Shown here: positions 35,586 to 48,350 of the stretch, in pieces
Layout: every line of letters starts with the position of its first letter
Numbering within the stretch: position 1 is the stretch's first letter
NCBI RefSeq assembly: GCF_000003855.2
Contig: NW_003101682.1
Coordinates: 52,053 to 116,052, forward strand
DNA length: 64,000 nt
Direction: 5' to 3'
Origin: Blastomyces gilchristii SLH14081
Taxonomy: Eukaryota; Ascomycota; Eurotiomycetes; Onygenales; Ajellomycetaceae
Position numbers and translations under genes: made by a program
The notes under the pieces: generated by a model
Seen by the model: the letters and a program-made list of their open reading frames with translations, nothing else
Databases searched by the model: none
Told to the model about the DNA's origin: nothing

Positions 35586-35757
35586 ATAAAAAAAATATAA
35601 AATATAAAAAAAAAAAACAAAAAATAAAAAATAAAACAAAAATAAGAAAAAATCAGAATGAATAAAAAAAAAAAAAAAAAAAAAGAGAAAGAAAAAAAAA
35701 ATAAAAAAAAAAAGAAAAAGAAAAAAATAAAAAATAAAAATAAAAAAAATCAAGATT
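35586..35757. repeat. A-rich low-complexity tract in the hAT element
   Basis: A stretch of mostly A runs broken by single T, G or C in the 5' non-coding part of the element. Confidence 0.9.
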
Positions 35758-36852
35758 GTAGAGTCACAGTATTCTTAAAATACTCACTTCTCAGAGTCTT
35801 TATAATATTTATTATCAACTATGTATCTCTCATAGTAAGAGTAACACAGCTGTAATAAGTTATTATCTTAATATCATCTAATAAATAATCAGTATATATC
35901 TGTATAAATGTGAATATTTAGAAAACATACACTTAAAAAGTATGATCAGAATGAACTCTGCTATTACTTGAATAATATTAAGAACAGAACACTGAAATTA
36001 ATAATTCTTCTTATCAATTTCATGAATAAGACAGATAAAGATAGTCTTGAGAAATATAAGATTCTCTAACTTCTGATAAAAACAGATCTCACAGAGAGAC
36101 TCTATTTTCATAATATCAGAGACTGAGTGTTATCAAAAAGTATTACTTTCATGCAATGTATATACACTTACTGCAATGATTCACTCTCTGTATATATAAC
36201 TGAGAGTTGTAGCTTTTTCACACTGCACAGCTCTCTCTGAGATGCTGATGCTGATTTGTAACTTATACAGTCTCTCAGTTCAGTATGTACTGTGTATATA
36301 CAGTTCTGTGTGCTGAGGCTGTGTTGATTATTATAGCCTGGTATGATACTTGCTTTTTACAGGCTATGTTTTATTTGAGAGAGAGAAAAGAGAAGACATG
36401 ACTGTGATTTTATTAAAAGAGAATGAATAATTAGTAATATTGAATATAATTTAATTCTTCTGCATTTAAAATTTGATTAGTCTATACTCTTCAATTTGAG
36501 AGTTTCTAAAAGTGTTTTAATAGTTTTCATATCAGCTTGAACTTAGTGATGAATTGAAGAAGAAGAGAAAAGAGAGAAGAAAGAAATAAGAATAACTTAT
36601 CTTTATAATATGAAAATAGAGAATCACTGCAATTATTCTCTCTAGTAATAAAGATCTGTTTTCTGCATGTATCTCTGATATAGATTATATAATAACTGCA
36701 TACAAAGAATATCAACACTGTATACATTGAATGAAGATGATATTGCTATATAACACTGTAGCTGTTTCTGTATATCTCTGAAAGCTGTTAATATTTTCTT
36801 TATCTCTTTATATTTGATAAGTTAGTAATATATTTCAATGCACTTCTTCTTT

Positions 36853-36966
36853 CATTATCATTATCATTATCATTATCATCATCATTATCACTATTATTAT
36901 CATCATTATTATTAACATTATCACTATCATTATTATCATCATCATTATTATTACTATTATTATATC
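36853..36966. repeat. CAT/TAT trinucleotide-like microsatellite
   Basis: Irregular TCATTA/TTA/TCA repeats over about 114 bp upstream of the first open region of the hAT element. It could form part of a degenerate promoter but shows no motif. Confidence 0.9.
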
Positions 36967-37039
36967 ATTTCTGACTGTCTCTTCTGCCTTCACTCTTCTT
37001 CAACACTCACTGAAATTAATTATGTTATCTCTCTTCAAA

Positions 37040-37800
37040 TATTCTGCGGTTCTGCAGATCATCAAGGTGTGTGAGTACTATTACAGATTGAAGAAAGAGA
37101 AGAAGAAGACATTCAAGTGAGAGAAGACAGATTGTAAGGTATATTATAATATCTTGAAGAGACTTTATAAGAGAGTAGAATGATAATGATTTTAAGTAAC
37201 ACTTCTGATAGATTTAGACTGAACTAAGTATAGAAATAATGCAGATGACACTGTCTGTGAGAGATTGAAAAAGAAGACAGTGAAGAGTCTCATACAGTAG
37301 CAGTAAGATTAGAAGAAGTTCTGAGAATAATTTAAGTCTAAGATGAAGAGAGAAAGAGAGAAGAAGAGTGTTACTGTAAATAAGTAATAATAGAAGAAGA
37401 TTGAGAGAGTGTTAAAGTAGAAGATAAAGAAGTCAAAACTGATAAGTTTTTTATTTATTAAGAGATAATGATTTTTGATAATACTTCTATTCTCTAATTG
37501 ATTAGCAGAAGCTGACAGAGAAGAAGAGAATTGAGATCTTATTCAGGTCTTGAATGCACTTCATGATTCAGAATATTGAGAAGACAGCTCTACTCTCTAA
37601 GCATGTCAATCTGCTTACTGCTGAGATGGAACCCGAGACAGCAGATCAGAAAATGTGAGATTTTGAGACACAGATTGAGCTGGCTGAGAGAGAGCAGTAA
37701 AAACCCTTCTCTGAGAAGATAGTGAAGAGAGATTTTGAGGTGATTATCATCTCAGATGAGGAGGAGAAGAAGAAGAAGAAGAATGAGAAGTAAATTATAA
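37040..37800 (+). pseudogene. First coding-like region of the hAT element, function unknown
   Basis: A plus-strand region with Lys/Arg/Glu-rich coding texture, an intron-like segment at 37465-37508, and a C-terminal end that reads LLTAEMEPETADQKM, then FETQIELAERE, then EVIIISDEEEKKKKKNEK before a TAA at 37,792-37,794. The end looks like a coiled coil followed by an acidic and basic tail. I do not recognise the family. It may be the transposase N-terminus or a second protein of the element. Confidence 0.4.
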
Positions 37801-39471
37801 AGAATAATAAGAAGAATGAGAAAGAGAAGAAATAGATTTTTTTCTTTTTATATTAGTTAGTTATAAGTTTAAGTTTTTAATTATTAATAATTAAAATTGA
37901 TTTTGAGTTTTCAAAAATTACTGTACAAGTTGTAATCAAGTCAGGAATGATATATATATATATATATTTAACTATCATGATTCATAAATCACTATAATGT
38001 ATAAGTATCAACATTTTTTCAACATTGATATTTACAATATTAATATATTTTTAATGATATTATCTGATAATGTAATTTGATAACACTCTCTTTCACAATA
38101 TTAATATATTTCAAGAAATATGACAGAGATTAATCAAGATTGTTTATTTACTTTTATATATCAATGATATTCAATCTGAGTTAGTACTAAAATTATAACT
38201 AAGTTAAGAAATAAGATTATTTTCTCTTATATTAATTCTTCTTACACACATCAGTGATCAGTTATTGAAAATAAATTATCATCTTTCTTAAATTATTATC
38301 ATATCTTCTGAATTCACTTCTTTCACTTCTTTTACTTCTATTGAAGATTTACAAACTCTTTAAGAAATCACTGTGAATTACAAAATCTATGTTATTTACA
38401 ATTCAACACAGAATACTCTCTTTTAATTATAATGAATAATCACTTCATTCTTCACATCTGATTCCAGATCACAAAATTTATGAAAAACTCAACATAAATA
38501 TCAAGATAAACTATGAAATAATTATCAATAGATTGCATTGTAGATTACTGAAGAGTCATCTCTCTACTACAATTACTACAACTTCATTCAGAAATATTCA
38601 TTATAAACTGATTATAACTCTGAAGAAATTTTCTGACATCTGAAGTTATCAGAATGTAGATAATAAAAGAAAAATAATTAGAAAATTACTACTCAGCTGA
38701 TAAGTTGCTCTATCAGATAATGATTTTTGATAATACTAACTTTCTAATTTGAAGAAAATCATGTGAAAATAATCATATATCAGTACTCTGATTTCACAAC
38801 TCTCATCTGATAACTTCTGTGAATAATTACTTTGTATATGTATATCTCTGAATCTTTCTCTTCAATTAATTGAAAATCCTGAATTCTGAACACTTCTTTA
38901 AATACTTAATTCAAATCTTCATATTTCACATCAATTCTGTCTTCAGTTCAACCTTGAGATATACTACAAAGTCAATATACAACATCTAGAATCAGAGTTA
39001 AAGAATCATTGAAGAGTATCTCTCACAGTGAATGCATAAACTAGTATAAACAATCTTACATTTATGAGAGTTATATATTATTACATTGATGAGAACTGAA
39101 CTTATCAAGAGATATTAATTGAATTTGAATCATTGATCAGTAGTTATACTGAGAATTATATAGCAGAGATATTAATAACTGTGATTAAAAATGACTATTA
39201 AGATATTAGTCTCAGTCTTCTTACAATTACAACTGATAATGCTGTGAATAACTACACTATGATGAAGAGCTTGAAGCAAAAATTAGCTTTGTATTTCTGA
39301 AATAATAAACAAGGTCATATCTTCTATATTACTCATGTGATTTAACTTGTGATGTAAACACTGATAAAGAATCTTAACATTGAGACAAAGAATAATGAGA
39401 TAACTGATTCTTGAGATGAGAATGAGATGAAAGTGATTACTCAAGTAACTTTTACATTTACTTTGCAAAAG

Positions 39472-39549
39472 ATAATGTTTTTTAATAACACTTTTTAATA
39501 TTGCTTTTTAATAATACTTTTTAATAACACTACTGTTAATTTTGAATAG
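39472..39549 (+). repeat. Intron-like segment with about four 13-bp tandem units
   Basis: After a mutated donor (GATAATG) the unit TTTTTAATAAYACT-like recurs about four times between 39478 and 39532, and the segment ends GAATAG. The unit is the same as the second half of the motif found in the other introns and in the short hAT copies. Confidence 0.6.
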
Positions 39550-40251
39550 ATTGACTAATAATTTAAATATCACAGATTTAAAACATTGCTAATGCAATTT
39601 GTATCTCCTCTAAATAATAATAATGATTTCATGATATTCAATAAATAAACAAATCAGTCATATTACTGAATATGATACAGAATGTTAGAACACAGTGAAG
39701 TTTAATATATAAGATGACTGTTCAGACTCTTTGATTATATCAGATAATTGATTATTGAGTGTAACACTCTGATTGAGAAAAGATTCAGATATTGAAACTT
39801 TCTGATATGAAGTAAACTCAGTTGAAATATGTAATTGATTTACTGTTTCAGTTTTATAAGATAATAAAGACAGTCTCAATCACTTGTACATCAATACTGC
39901 AGTAAGTATGATGAATGTATAACAGTTTATTTACTTATCTTAAGAAGCAGTTGAATCACTTAAAAAGAAATTCAGTCTGAGATAATGCTATAGCACAGGC
40001 TATTATTACTGTAAGAGATAAACTGGCATATTACTATAGTAAAACTGAACAATCTTTTACAGAGTACTATACTGTAGCAGCTCTACTAGATCTCTCTCAT
40101 CAAGTTAATATTTACACTTCTCAAGATTGAATAGAGAAGGAATGAGACTTATATATCAAATTAGTTCAAGACTACTACAATGTCAACTATCAGAGATTTG
40201 AACAAGCAGATGTTCAAGATATAAAGACAGTGAAATACAATTCTCTAGTAA

Positions 40252-40310
40252 GTAATGATCTTTGATAATGCTTCATATCTCATAGAACTATAATACTAAC
40301 TTTGAAACAG
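40252..40310 (+). other. Probable intron in the hAT transposase with the shared GTAATG motif
   Basis: Starts GTAATGATCTTTGATAATGC, has a TACTAAC branch site and ends TTTGAAACAG. It is the best-preserved member of a set of intron-like segments in this element that all start with the same motif (37465, 38717, 39472). Confidence 0.6.
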
Positions 40311-41043
40311 AACTTGCATATATTGATTACAACTGAAAATCAGGCAAAACTACATGCTTGTAAAACTGAATTTGATCACTATCTTCAAGATGATTCAACA
40401 AATTTATGCACTAAATCAATTCTAGAGTTATAAAAAATTATTGAGAGTACATATTCAACTATTACACTGATGACATATAATATTGTGACAATTTCATTGA
40501 CAGAGGTGAAAATGAAGTGAAAGTTCAACTCAAGTCAAGATATTTATCACTATCACTGAGAACAATTATAAGAAGAAATAATCAAGAAACTCATGATTGT
40601 AAAATATAGAATTATCAGACAGTTTAATATCTCTGATCACAGTATATCAGAGAAGTGTAGTTTTTATGAGAAAGTAAAGAATAAACTTGTATAAGAATGT
40701 ATTTAGTTGTTTCATGAGTGTTATCAATAATTGTTATCAAATTCTGATTATATAAGCAATCACTGAATGAACTGAATAAGACTGATTTTAATCTTCAGTC
40801 TCAGTCTCATTCTGATTTTGAAAGAATGATCATCTTTCACAGTTTATTCTGAGAAATTACTCTCATTTCACTGTTCTTGAATTAAATCTGATCATTTTTC
40901 ATGCCATTTCTCTCAGAAATGGTTCATTTTCAGATTTTTTTGAGGCTTGGTCCTGACGGAACTCACGCCAAGAAATGTATGAGACCAGACCAAATGGGAC
41001 CAAATGTGAAATTCATGGTCCCGCCGGCCAGTCTAGTACTATA

Positions 41044-41303
41044 GCACAGTCTCTCTCTATAAATAGATATTTTTATTAAGAGAGTAATAGATTCAGATAT
41101 CAGCTTTAAGACTTTTAAGAAGATAGTTACTAACTCTGTTTATAACTTCTTAAATTTCTATTTCAGTTTATTAGAATAGTTTATATAAAGATATTCTGAT
41201 TTAAAATAGATAAAATAAAGACTCTTTTTCTTAATCTCTTTATTATATACTTTATTTATAAAAGCTTATAAAGCTCTCTCTCTCTATTTAATAATCAGAT
41301 ATA
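41044..41303. other. AT-rich spacer between two hAT-family insertions
   Basis: Continuation of the border sequence interrupted by the hAT element. No gene is seen. Confidence 0.6.
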
Positions 41304-41311
41304 AATCTCTC

Positions 41312-41824
41312 TAGACTGACTGTTGAAATTATGAATTTTACATTTAATTTCATTTGATCTAATCTTATACATTTCTTGATATGAATTCTACTGAGACTAA
41401 TTATAAAAAAAACATGCAAAGTGACTATTAATCAGATCTTAAAATGGAATTATGACTTAGAAAAAATAAGAAAGTGATCTTATTTAATCTCATTTAGTCT
41501 CATTCTTAGTATAAAGTTGCTATTTTTAGACATTTTAAGGTTTTTTTAGACTATTTTTAATTTTTTAAAAAGTAACAATTTTTGATAATGTTTAAATGAG
41601 ATTTAAAGTCATTTAAAGTAATAAAATAAATTTAAATTAAGAAGTGAAAATCATAATCTCATTTGAAAAATATAATAAGAGATTAAGAGTAGACAGTCAG
41701 TCTTACTGAGACAGTATAAAACTACTATTTAATCTTAAAACTGTGTAATAAAATTAATTAAATTGATAATAAAATTATTAAATATTTTGATTCTGATCTC
41801 AGATACAGTTATATAGTTAGTCTA
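41312..41824 (-). mobile_element. Short non-autonomous hAT element, copy C3 (most mutated)
   Basis: 513 bp. Ends TAGACTGACT... and ...TTAGTCTA, with the perfect 8-bp duplication AATCTCTC at 41304-41311 and 41825-41832. Sequence matches the copies at 57981 and 63164, and the ends match the full hAT element at 35218-41035. It has no coding capacity. It lacks nearly all CpGs and is the most mutated of the three. Confidence 0.92.
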
Positions 41825-41832
41825 AATCTCTC

Positions 41833-42073
41833 TATATTTTATTATCATTCTATAATAAATCTATTCTTTATTATTATAATTTTGATAAAGTTAATCAGTA
41901 ATTTACTCTTTACAGATCTGTAATTCTTACAGTGATCTATATATAGTAAATAAAAGTTATTAATTTCTTCAAAGTTAAGAGTTTAGAGTTTTATTTAATA
42001 AGCTTATTTTATATATCTTTATTCAGTTTCTTTATAAATATTATTATTTAGATCTTATTTCAGAGCTCTATTT
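41833..42073. other. AT-rich spacer
   Basis: No gene is seen. The last bases (ATTT, 42070-42073) are the left duplication of the family-B element. Confidence 0.6.
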
Positions 42074-42628
42074 TATAATATAGCGGAACTGAAGCAGTGA
42101 CTACTTAGTGATGTCATGTAGAGATAGTTGTTTGAGAAGCTGTATGAGTGAGCTTAACTATCTTGCTTAAATAGTGAGCTTGTAGACTACAGAGTTATTA
42201 TGAGAATATCACAGATATAATACTTAGTATACTAAGAAGATTGTATGAGAAATATAGTAACTCTTGTATGTATTTCAGTAGAAGAAAAACAAATTACTAA
42301 CTTCTTCAATGAAGAGTCAGCATCTAGCTATTCTATATAGATAATGAGTGAATACTCTTCTCTCATTTCATGAGTGAGAATAGCTGAAGTGATACCTCAA
42401 CAGTGTCTCACTATCAAGAAAGAGTAATCTGCTGATCTTGTATAGAAGCAGAGTTCTTATATTCATTAATCAGATCTTTCTATAATATATCTGAATAATG
42501 TCATAGAGTGATTGAAAACTGGTTCAAATAGTCTGTGAGATGAATGAAATCATTCACAGAGAAGTAATGAGCTGTGTGAAATTATAACAGAGTCTTGACA
42601 TGACTGAGAGTATGATAATACTCTCTTC
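42074..42628 (-). repeat. 3' LTR of family B (minus-strand copy)
   Basis: Pair of 55026-55569. Heavily mutated on the inner side (GTCTTGACATGACTG where the 5' LTR keeps GGCCTTGGCGCGGCC), but retains GCGG at its outer edge (42,083-42,086), which the 5' LTR has lost. Confidence 0.88.
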
Positions 42629-42981
42629 TTTAAGAGTATAGTTCTGATACTCTTAATATTACTGAATTAGAAGTTATCTTTGTTATATAGTAATGATTGT
42701 CAACTGATTTGACAGCACATGTACTGTATATAGTATAAAGAAATAGATGAGTTTTTCTGCTGACTGTATAGATCTTCTTTTCTTATCTCTGTTCAAATCA
42801 AATATATGATAAGTGAGTTTCTTATATATTGATTTGAAATGTGAAAAATATAGTTAATAAGTGACTTACAGATTATTCATTATATTTCATTCTATGTATA
42901 AAATTCTCTGCTATAGTGATATGTTTTAGAGACAAAGCTAACAGTAGTAGCAGGATTTTTCAAAAAGATTTTCCATCTCTA

Positions 42982-43291
42982 TGTGGCGGGCTGCGCCCAA
43001 TCAATCATATAGACTATTCCGTTACACTCCACAGATTCCAACCGCTTCATTCTTGAATGCGTACGCTCCGATTCTCGGCCATTCTTAATCACCGATCCTC
43101 GGCCACCACGAACATGTATAGATTCTTCCGCCCCGAAGCTCCACTGCATACACCAGCACATATGTGTATAAATATTCACTTTAATCACTGATTCTCACAC
43201 TTTCTCTTTCTTTTCCTTCTCTAACATTTTTCTCTTTGTTATATAAGATCTATCAATATAATACTAATCTATTCAGTGTAGGCCTCTTATA
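42982..43291 (+). repeat. 5' LTR of copy A2
   Basis: The outer half keeps many CpGs (TGTGGCGGGCTGCGCCC at the start). The inner end is mutated (TCAGTGTAGG where the 3' LTR has TCGGCGTAGG). Confidence 0.93.
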
Positions 43292-44399
43292 CTAGAAAAA
43301 CATTCATTGTCTTCTTATTAGAAAATGATTATTCACACATCATCTTCTCATTAGAAATGATTATTTATTGAGAGATATCTGAATGTGTAATAATGTGTAA
43401 GAAATAGAGAAACAGTCAAACAGTTAAGTAAACACTGAGTTCTTAGATAGAAGCTTTCTCATCAGTTACCCTGGCTCTGTAATAAGATCTTATAAGAGAA
43501 TGTCAGTGAAAGACCTGAGAGTTATGACACTCAGACATATGAGATATTATACACTCAATGAATGACATGTCTAATGACAATATGAGAGAACTCTCAAGTG
43601 TGAGCATAGAAGTGATACCACAGTGACTTTGAGCAATGTTGAAATTATAACAGCAACAGATAGCAGACATGCATGTGACTTAATAACTTCAATACAAAGA
43701 GATTCAATGACTAACTCATGTAATTTCAACATCTACAGAATCAAATATAAAAGCACTGAAAGAATACTTAAATACTTCTACATATTTCAATACTTCTGAT
43801 CTCACTCTCTACTCATCATGAAGAATGAAAATGCTTCTAAAACTGAGTGGAGATAAAGATGTCATCAGTTTATTAATCAATCAAAGTTAATATATCAATG
43901 AATGATTGAAGAATTACATGAAACAGAAATTTCATTCATAAATGAAAGCATGTGAATCAGTATTATGAACATCTGATAACATTATTAAATATCTTGACAT
44001 TCTGTTCTGAGACACTGTCATGTAACAAAAAGTATTAGATTGATTACAGAGTGTCTGACAGAGAAGCATTTCTCTTATAACATTCATTTCTAACTTTGAC
44101 ATCAAGATCTTAGAAGCAGATGATTAATCTTGAGAGAATTGAATGAAGATTAGCATGCTCAAGAAGACATTAACTTTCAAACTCTTACAGACTCTTATAA
44201 GTGTAAACAAAGACTCAACTTATGAAGGTTTCTGCACACAGCTCTGAACATTGAATGACTGTCTTATCAAGCTCAAGAGTATACAGAACAGTGATAGAAG
44301 ATATTACATCTCAGTTACTTATACACTTATACTGAAGAATAACAATGATGCAGATGTTATGAATTGAGTAGACTTGAATATCTATACATAAGCAAGAGT

Positions 44400-47300
44400 C
44401 TTCACTATCTGAACAGACTTTCAAGTTTCTGAGATCACTTCTGAAGAAGTCACTGATCAATGTCAATGAGAAGTGTGCATCAACTGTAACTGATCAGAGC
44501 ACATTGCTTTCAACTGTCAATCAGTCTATATGTCTTCTTGTTCAAAGAATGAATCAGTGTCTGTCCACACTAATCATGTTACATTAGAGAAAGATTCAGA
44601 AGATAACTATAAAAATGTCTCAGTGAAACAGGGAAAAGATTAGCTTCTGTTTAAATTTGTAAACAGAAGCTAGAAGAGACCAGATGACAACAATTTGAAG
44701 AGAAAATAACAATGAATGTGATTCTTGTATCTACTGTGATTGATAACATGTATAATATAAAAGCCATGATAGACAGCAGTCTATGTTACTATGCAATGAT
44801 AAAATCTTCAGTTGTAAGATGTTATAATATTCAGTGTATTCTCTTATCAAAACTCTGACATCTCACAGAATTTAATGATCTAAAAGATGTTTATACTCAT
44901 TACATGATAAAACTAAACATAGATGTGAGAGAACATCAATGTGAAGATGTCTATGTATATGAGATTGATAATCTTGATTATAATCTTATATTAGAACTTG
45001 CCTGGGTATCTGAACAAGGCATCTTATTGAATGCTTAAAACAGAAGCTTGATATTCTCTAACAATAATAGAATTCATGAAGATAATATTCACAAGACTAT
45101 GAATCTTACACAGATTTCTGTCAATACTTATAAAATACTCTGAAAAAGAAGTCATCATTAAAACTGCTGACAGAGTCACTGATAAGATTGCTGATAGCAG
45201 AATCATGTGTCAATCTATTCTGTCAGTCTGACTGATATTAAAAAGGCTCTAGAAAAGTTATCCTGTGTTATAATAACAGATTCTTGTATAAAACTCTCTT
45301 AATAATATAATGAATATCTAGATATCTTCTGATAAGATAATAATACTACAGATCTATCTCTCTTACAAGGTTCAGAAGTGAATCACAGTATTAAGTTGAA
45401 AAAGAAGAACAGTAAGAATTCTGAATCATCATAAAACTCTCTTTATAATATGTTCTGAGATGAACTTCTTCTTCTTTGAAAGATACTCAATGATCTGTTG
45501 AATAAAGAATTCATATATATTAGTAACTCTTTCACTGCAGTCTCTATTCTCTTTGCAAAGAAATCAGATAAAGAACTCTAGTTCTGTGTGAATTATTGAG
45601 AATTAAATAGATTAATAAAGAAGAACTGTTATTCTTTATCTCTTATCAATGAAACTCTAGCTCACATTGAACAAGCTCAATGATTTACAAAGTTAAATAT
45701 TATTACTGTGTTTCATAAGATCTGTATTGCTGAAGAAGATGAGTGACTTACAGTGTTCTGAACATGATATAATCTCTTTGAATGAGTAGTTACACTCTTT
45801 GAACTGATCAATATTCTCAGTACATTTCAGAAGTATATCAACTGAGCACTCTGAGACTTTCTTGATAAATTTGTATCTGCTTATCTAGATGACATTCTCA
45901 TCTTCATCAATGAATTCAGAAAGAAATATCAAGAGCATGTGTGAAGAGTATTACAATAACTATAAGAAGCAGAACTATCAATTGATATTGATAAGTGTGA
46001 TTTTGAAGTCAAGAGTATTAAATATCTGAGTTTTATTATAGAAGCTGGTAAGAGAATTTGAATGAATTCTGAGAAAGTCTCTGTCATTCTTGAATGAGAA
46101 GCTCTGCATACTGTGAAAGATGTATAAAGCTTCATTGAATTTGCTAACTTCTATCAGTGATTTATATGAAACTTCTTAGATATTATGAGACTACTTACAG
46201 AACTTATCAAGAAGAACTTAGTATTTCAGTGATCAGTGAATACTGAAGCTGTATTTACACAGATGAAGAAGATGTTCATTAATATCTCTCTGCTAATGAT
46301 ATTTAACTCTGATTATGAAACAGTTGTTGAAGCTGATTTCTCTGACTATGTGATAGAAGAAGTGATATTACAATATGATGATGAAGATGTTCTACAATCA
46401 TATATCTTCATATCTAAGAAACTGAGTCCTGCTGAATGCAATTATGAGATCTATGATAAGAAACTTCTTATAATTATACACTGTCTAGAAGAATGAGACT
46501 CTGAACTCTGAAGTATCTCTGAATTTGAGATAATCATAGATTATAAGAATCTCAAACACTTCACAATCATCTGTAAACTCACTGAATGATAGATATGATG
46601 ATCTGAATTTCTAAGCTACTTTCATTTTACAATACACTATCATCTCAGTAGTCAGAACTTGATAGCAGATGCTCTCTTGTAATGAGAATAAGATATACTG
46701 TCTGATATAACAGACATGCACTGAATGAACTGAGATCATCAGCTCTTAGATCTAAAAATATTGATTGATCAAGATAGAATAACTCATGACACTATACATA
46801 CTTCTCTGATTAGAATATCTTCTCTTCAAACTATTACTAACACTGATATCTCAACTTCTTCTGAATCTACACTGAATGAATTATGACATACAACAGCTTA
46901 AACTGATGAACTTCTTCAAACACTTACTGAAGCAGTATGTCAAGAAGCACTCTGATTTCTCTCAGAACTATGTATAAGAACTGACATCTTAGAATACTTA
47001 ATCAATGATAATAACACTCTGCAGTTCTGTAAATAATATTGAGTTCTCTACTCTGAATTCTTACACACTTGAATAATGTAAGAGATGCATGATTCACATA
47101 TAATCAGTCACTCAGATCATGAATAATTGTATTGAATAATCTCTTAAGAGTTCTACTGATCTGAGATATTAAACAGTATCAGACATTTTATTTGAAACTG
47201 CAACTATTGTTCTTTCATTATCTTGTGAAAGAACTGTAGAAAAGATCTACTGAAATCACTCAGTATCTCTAATAGAATCTGATGAGATGTGATAATTAAC

Positions 47301-48340
47301 TTTGCTATTAATCTCTCTAAGAGTAAGAGTTGTACAAATGTTCTGATCATTGTGAACTAATTGAATAAAGATATAATATTAAAATCTTGTGATAAGATGA
47401 ATGCTGAACAAGTCACTGAAGCTTTTCTACAGAGCTTATTCTATCAGATGTATGAATTGCTGAGATCTATAGTATTAAATTAAGACTGTCAATTTGTGAG
47501 CACTCTCTGAACAAGAATCTGTCAAGTTCTCAAGATTACACACTGTCTATCAACTGTCTATCACTTCAAGACTTATGATGTGTCAGAATGAACAATTCAG
47601 ACTGTAAAGAATTATCTCTGCAAGTTCTGCAATTACTTATAAGATGATTAATATGATCTACTTCTACATACAGAGTTCACTATCAATGAATGAGATGCTG
47701 TTTCAACAGATATAAGTCTGTTCTTTCTTACACACAGTTATTATATAAAAGTGTTAAATCTTCTAGAGATTACACAGTTGATATTGAACTCTCATAGTTC
47801 AATTCAGATCACTGATAATATAGTAATAAAGCTCTGAGATATCTGTAACTAAGCAGAGGCCTTTATAACAACTGTGATATGAGATCAAGAGAACTAAATC
47901 AATGTTCACTGAGATCTCACTGAATAATATAAGATAGAAGACTTAATATGATTGAATCTTAAGAATATACAGATCACACATTCATCTCATACACTAAATT
48001 ATCATCATGTTAAGTATAAAGTGATAGAAGTTCTAGATAGTCATAACTATTATCATGATACATTATCAGAGATTTATAATATCTTTCATACAAGCTTGCT
48101 TCACTGCACTGTCATCAATCTGTTCTCTTCTTAACTGACTTTCAACTGACAGTTGTCAGGCATCATAGAAGAAGATAATAAGCTTGAGTGAGAGATTGAG
48201 AATATTCTTGATGAGAGACTCTGTGACTGCAGCTAATAATATCTTATGAAATGAGTCAGCTATAATCAACTGATCTGAATTCTGAGTTCTGTATTATCTG
48301 AAACAGCAGCTCTTGATCAATGAGAACTGCTTCTGAAAGA
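44400..48340 (+). pseudogene. gag-pol-chromodomain relic of copy A2
   Basis: A CCHC knuckle lies at 44476-44517 with one TGA in place of a Trp. The protease site reads MIDSSL near 44,768, with Gly lost from D-S-G. Reverse transcriptase keeps an intact YLDD at 45882-45893. RNase H at 46236-46496 shows VVEADFSDYVIEEVILQYDD and ISKKLSPAECNYEIYDKKLLII. The integrase core spans about 47,270-47,640. Its C-terminal part (47,952-48,134) ends in YNIFHTSLLH. A chromodomain follows at about 48,183-48,330 (LE-stop-EIENILDERL, YLMK-stop-VSYNQLI), whose intact form binds methylated histone H3. Many TGA stops prevent function. Confidence 0.88.
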
Positions 48341-48350
48341 GAGAGACTAA

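Larger units (their letters stand above)
38200..40700 (+). pseudogene. hAT transposase relic
   Basis: On the plus strand, about 39,060-39,330 reads FMRVIYYYIDEN, TYQEILIEFESL, then ITTDNAVNNYTMMKSL and HIFYITHVI. This matches the RNase-H-like core of hAT transposases, which typically has ITTDNA-xNN and HIxCxAHVIQL. The C-terminal hAT dimerisation region follows at about 40,050-40,180 (SFTEYYTVAALLDLSHQVNIYTSQD then IEKE-stop-DLYIKLVQDYYN). Intron-like segments lie at 38717-38754, 39472-39549 and 40252-40310. Stops, mostly TGA at expected Trp, break the frame. The N-terminal limit is unclear. Confidence 0.8.
35218..41035 (+). mobile_element. hAT-superfamily DNA transposon (complete, mutated)
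   Basis: The element has terminal inverted repeats TAGACTGACCG (35218) and CGGCCAGTCTA (ending 41035), and the perfect 8-bp duplication GTACTATA at 35210-35217 and 41036-41043. An 8-bp duplication is the hAT signature. The plus strand carries a degraded transposase with hAT catalytic and dimerisation segments. Its ends are shared with three short copies in the window. The last 100 bp keep CpGs that are absent from the 5.7-kb interior. It lies about 460 bp outside the gene island. Confidence 0.92.

Noticed and set aside
37040..37800. Assignment of the first hAT coding-like region to a pogo/Fot1 transposase.
   Set aside because: Only the general coiled-coil tail looks similar. No DDE motif is visible, and the termini and 8-bp duplication belong to hAT.
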